DNA of 24,909 nucleotides from CAZUVM01 sp964623885. GTDB lineage: Bacteria > Verrucomicrobiota > Verrucomicrobiia > Limisphaerales > UBA8199. Location: the NCBI GenBank assembly GCA_964623885.1, contig CAZUVM010000062.1:1-24909 (forward strand), read 5' to 3'. Made by a program: the position numbers and the translations under genes. How positions within the stretch are numbered: position 1 is the first letter of the stretch; each line of letters begins with the position of its first letter. This document shows positions 22,084-24,909 of this stretch, in pieces. The notes under the pieces are model-generated. The model did not search any database and had not been told where the DNA came from. It worked only from the letters and a program-made list of their open reading frames with translations.

Positions 22084-24909
22084 TCATTGCGAGAGTGGAA
22101 GGAGCAGGGGGTCATCGGTTTGAATGACTGCGCCTGTGTCGAGCCGCAGATAAGTCCCGAGCTTTATCTTCACGTTTGCCGCAAGGGAATTGCTCACATA
22201 GTAGTGGTCGAGCTTGTTTCCGATGTAATTCGTAAGCTGCGGCCACACCATCTCGCAGAAGTTAGCGGGTGAGAGCATTTCGTTGTTCGCGAACTGGAAC
22301 ATTTTCAGCTTCCCGCCTTCGGTAATTTGCAGGACTGAACTGTTGTTAGTATTTGCTATGACCGCCTCGCCTGAATCAGTAACCACCGATACTTTGAACG
22401 CGAGAGCTGCGGATTCGGGCTGCAAGACCGCATCCGTGCCAGTTGAAAGTGTGCGCGTTATGTGGGGGTACGGATCCTGCGCGTTTGCGAGCAGGGTTGG
22501 GAGAGCGACATGATTGGTGAGCACGAAGATCTGGATGCCGTAGCTCGTCGTATTGGTCGCGTTCACCTGCCATGTGTATCCAGTCTTTGGCGTTTGGGGT
22601 GTCGCCTTCCCGGTGAAGGTTGGTTTGACTGTAATTGGGCTGGAAACACCGTATGGGGTCGCGACGGTAATCTCAACTTGTTTGGCCTGCGCGATCAAGG
22701 GACCAGGGACTGTAGCGGCGATCAGTTGTCGACTCAGAAGCACCGAGTTGTTTAATTGAGCGCCGCTTGCCAGCACTCGCGTTCCGCGGACGCTGAAGTT
22801 ATTTCCGACTAGATAAACCGTAAAATCGTTCGTGCCATCGGTTACAGCGTTCCCCTGATAGCCATACAAATCCGGGCCGAGAAAGCTAATGCCTTCGGCG
22901 TTAAACAGGGTGAAGCCGCCTACTGCTGTCTCATACGGGAGCGGAACGGACCGCGTTTGCAACGGCAGAGCGGACTTCAGTTGGTCCAAAAACTGCATGC
23001 CTTGATCTCTGTCGGCCCGCAGGTACGGAGTGTTGTCTCGTGAAAACCGACTCTCTTTTGCGATCTCGTGCGGATACGTGTCTTGAAGGAGTAACCGGTT
23101 CAGGTAAGACAAATCGAGTCCGTATTGCGGGTTTTCCCAAAGAACCTTTCGCGTTTCCGGCGAGAGCGCAACGTTGGTGAATCGCACAGAATCGTAGATG
23201 GGGCCACGGACGATGATCCGGTTGAGGTCATCCAACAAATTGGCTCGGAGCGCCCAATCCAATTTGGCGCCGCGGTATTGCGACAGGAAGGTGGACGTTG
23301 CCGGCGAGAGACTTGTCCGCAGATATGTTGATACGGAGTTTGATGGGTCGTTCAATTGTTTCGCCAGGGCCTCCACGCGCGTGTTCTCGAGAGACAGAAG
23401 AAAAGAGTCACGATATTTAATGCGCATTTTTTCCCACCGTTCGCTCAAATAATACATTGTTTCGATGGTGGGTTCCGTCTTGGAGGGGGAGGCCAGGTCA
23501 AACCACCTGGTTCTTGTTTGGAGCGTGATTTGAGGCACGAATGAGGGGAGAATCAAGAGCGCAGTACATTCGCGCATGCCGCGATCGAGCGACCAATCTT
23601 TGGGGTCCCGCTTCGTAGAAAACCGCGGGAAAAAGTGCCAGCCGAATGTGTCATCGCCGTCCGCGAAGGCGGTTACAGTGTGATTCAGAAGGATGGCATC
23701 GAGATCCAGCCCGAGCCGCTGGCTGTAATTGGCATAGTCGCTCACGTTGAGCTTTCCTGTGGCGAGGGCGAAGGAAAGCGAAAGCTGCAGGTTGTCTCGA
23801 AAGCTCGAGGTGTCGGCAATGTTTTGTTGTTGAGCGACGGGGTCCAAAGCGAAGGCGTGGGTTGGCCAGCGCCGCCTAACATAGTCTCTAAAGGCCTTTT
23901 CTACCGCCGGAGATGGTTGTAACAATAGGGGATCAGTTGAATTGTCCAGGTCTTTAGCCTCGTCACCCATCTTGCCAAGTAGTCGATCTTCGAGAAGGGC
24001 GGATTCAATTACAGTAGGCCAGACTAATAATGGGGTCACCGAATCAGAATTGGTGTTGTCGCTGAATTTGCTTGTTACAGCGTACTGAATGTCCTTTAAG
24101 TCATCCAATTCCAGCCGGCGGAACAGGCTCGGCAATGGAGCACACGCACTCTGGAATTCCTCCCTCCTCGCCTTCAATACTGTGTACGCAACTTCCAAAT
24201 TCTCTATTAGATACTTTTGCAGTTCTAGATTCGATATCGTGTTGTTCGGGTCGCCGCCGAGGTCATCGTGGATCCTCTCGGCCAAGAGGACGACATCTGC
24301 CACGCCATAAACATTAGCGATTTGGTTGTTCGGGAAGGCAAACGGAGAGCGCGTAAACCGCGCGGAAGAGAGCTTTGTGGAAAACTGCTGAAGCAGCCCT
24401 TCTATTTCCTGCATCTTATCAAAGGCGCGGTCGACCTGTTGGAAATAGTCCTCCCACTTTGTCTTCCGAGCGAGAGCGTCGGAGGCTTGACTTGTAGTGT
24501 CAACGTCGGTAAAGGTTGCCAATAGTTGTAGCGTGTTGGTGTAGTCGATCGCGGCCTGGCTTGCGGCGGCTCGCCACAAAAATAATTTCGCGGCGGGAGA
24601 ATCCACCCCAGCGAAAAGTGTTCGCGACAACATGCCCGGGCAGGCATCGATCAACAGGAGTCGATTGAGCCGGAGCAGGTTCGTTCCCTGAAGGTTTTGT
24701 CTAAGGAGAGTCAAGGTTTCTCCGGACAACGCAGTACCTGCAAAAAGTGCGGGATCATAAAGCGCCTGATCTTGGGGCAAATCGCCCGGAAAAGCATCTG
24801 CCAGCAGCAAGCGGTTCAACCAAACCAGGTCGGCTGACCCCCCCTCTGGATTCTGCCTCAGCAGGTTAGCCGTTTCAGGGGAGAGCTTTACACCTACAAA
24901 ACGCCGTGG
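22084..24909 (-). CDS. Very large protein with LNRLLL repeats and IPT/TIG-like segment (5' end outside window)
   Basis: The minus-strand frame is open from the window edge at 24909 to the stop at 22084, at least 941 residues, so the N-terminus is missing. Three copies of a motif are visible: LSPETANLLRQNPEGG ... WLNRLLLADAFPGD at 24775-24885, LSGETLTLLRQNLQG ... RLNRLLLIDACPG at about 24632-24726, and LSPETRKVLWENPQYG ... YLNRLLLQDTYPHEI at about 23060-23177. A C-terminal stretch (DFTVYLVGNNFSVRGTRVLA, later VEITVATPYGVSSPITVKP) has the form of an IPT/TIG immunoglobulin-like fold. The central region is helical and charged, with no membrane segment. The general family is not one I can name. 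A surface or secreted location is inferred from the IPT-like part and Asn/Thr-rich content. Confidence 0.75.
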   Translation of the reverse strand, partial: PRRFVGVKLSPETANLLRQNPEGGSADLVWLNRLLLADAFPGDLPQDQALYDPALFAGTALSGETLTLLRQNLQGTNLLRLNRLLLIDACPGMLSRTLFAGVDSPAAKLFLWRAAASQAAIDYTNTLQLLATFTDVDTTSQASDALARKTKWEDYFQQVDRAFDKMQEIEGLLQQFSTKLSSARFTRSPFAFPNNQIANVYGVADVVLLAERIHDDLGGDPNNTISNLELQKYLIENLEVAYTVLKARREEFQSACAPLPSLFRRLELDDLKDIQYAVTSKFSDNTNSDSVTPLLVWPTVIESALLEDRLLGKMGDEAKDLDNSTDPLLLQPSPAVEKAFRDYVRRRWPTHAFALDPVAQQQNIADTSSFRDNLQLSLSFALATGKLNVSDYANYSQRLGLDLDAILLNHTVTAFADGDDTFGWHFFPRFSTKRDPKDWSLDRGMRECTALLILPSFVPQITLQTRTRWFDLASPSKTEPTIETMYYLSERWEKMRIKYRDSFLLSLENTRVEALAKQLNDPSNSVSTYLRTSLSPATSTFLSQYRGAKLDWALRANLLDDLNRIIVRGPIYDSVRFTNVALSPETRKVLWENPQYGLDLSYLNRLLLQDTYPHEIAKESRFSRDNTPYLRADRDQGMQFLDQLKSALPLQTRSVPLPYETAVGGFTLFNAEGISFLGPDLYGYQGNAVTDGTNDFTVYLVGNNFSVRGTRVLASGAQLNNSVLLSRQLIAATVPGPLIAQAKQVEITVATPYGVSSPITVKPTFTGKATPQTPKTGYTWQVNATNTTSYGIQIFVLTNHVALPTLLANAQDPYPHITRTLSTGTDAVLQPESAALAFKVSVVTDSGEAVIANTNNSSVLQITEGGKLKMFQFANNEMLSPANFCEMVWPQLTNYIGNKLDHYYVSNSLAANVKIKLGTYLRLDTGAVIQTDDPLLLPLSQ

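Overview
The window looks like chromosome of a Verrucomicrobiota bacterium, probably of the Pedosphaera/Limisphaerales kind. The signs are a PEP-CTERM exosortase substrate, a zinc-ribbon protein with a prepilin-like segment and an SHD1-like tail, the repeated LSPET...LNRLLL motif in the last gene, a fragment resembling the multicopy 'RLPYLERDMVNRM...NISNWK' family, weak Shine-Dalgarno sequences with several TTG/GTG starts, and many small palindromic repeats. No rRNA, tRNA or CRISPR array was seen. The taxonomic call is inference from protein style, not a search.

Region 1 (1-8760) is accessory and partly decayed. It opens with the tail of a probable transposase, then a zinc-ribbon membrane protein, a TylF-like methyltransferase (minus strand) and a C-terminal relic of an aspartyl-protease-like gene. 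Two envelope genes follow (a small beta-barrel-like protein and a SYLF/YSC84 lipoprotein), each preceded by a sigma-54-type -24/-12 element. Next come a broken FkbM methyltransferase, a gene with a caspase-like His/Cys dyad, a conserved-looking protein of unknown function, a relic of the 3' end of a group II intron, and two frameshifted minus-strand genes. One of these was a lipoprotein with a DnaJ-type CxxCxGxG zinc finger.

Region 2 (8733-10500) holds a PadR regulator with a palindromic operator-like site, translationally coupled to an unusual membrane protein in which a HAAS/permease-prefix domain is fused to the C-terminal half of TatC. Downstream lie two sets of exactly 10-bp-phased direct repeats and a truncated helix-turn-helix-like gene.

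Region 3 (10606-16934) is an intact electron-transfer operon: a long acyl-CoA dehydrogenase, a 61-residue basic protein, an ETF:quinone oxidoreductase with fused 4Fe-4S domain, EtfB and a divergent EtfA. The first three genes overlap through ATGA and GTGA junctions, and a hairpin-plus-T terminator closes the unit. Electrons from an acyl-CoA (or similar) substrate would pass to ETF and then to the quinone pool.

Region 4 (17005-21884) has a PEP-CTERM protein, a MITE-like inverted-repeat element, a YjlB-type cupin overlapped by a small cysteine-rich protein, a LytS/LytR-type two-component pair joined by a TTGA overlap, and a secreted three-EF-hand protein with an exact 51-residue period. A frameshifted relic of an ankyrin-like gene follows. 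Region 5 (22084-24909) is a very large minus-strand protein running off the window edge, with LNRLLL repeats and an IPT/TIG-like segment.
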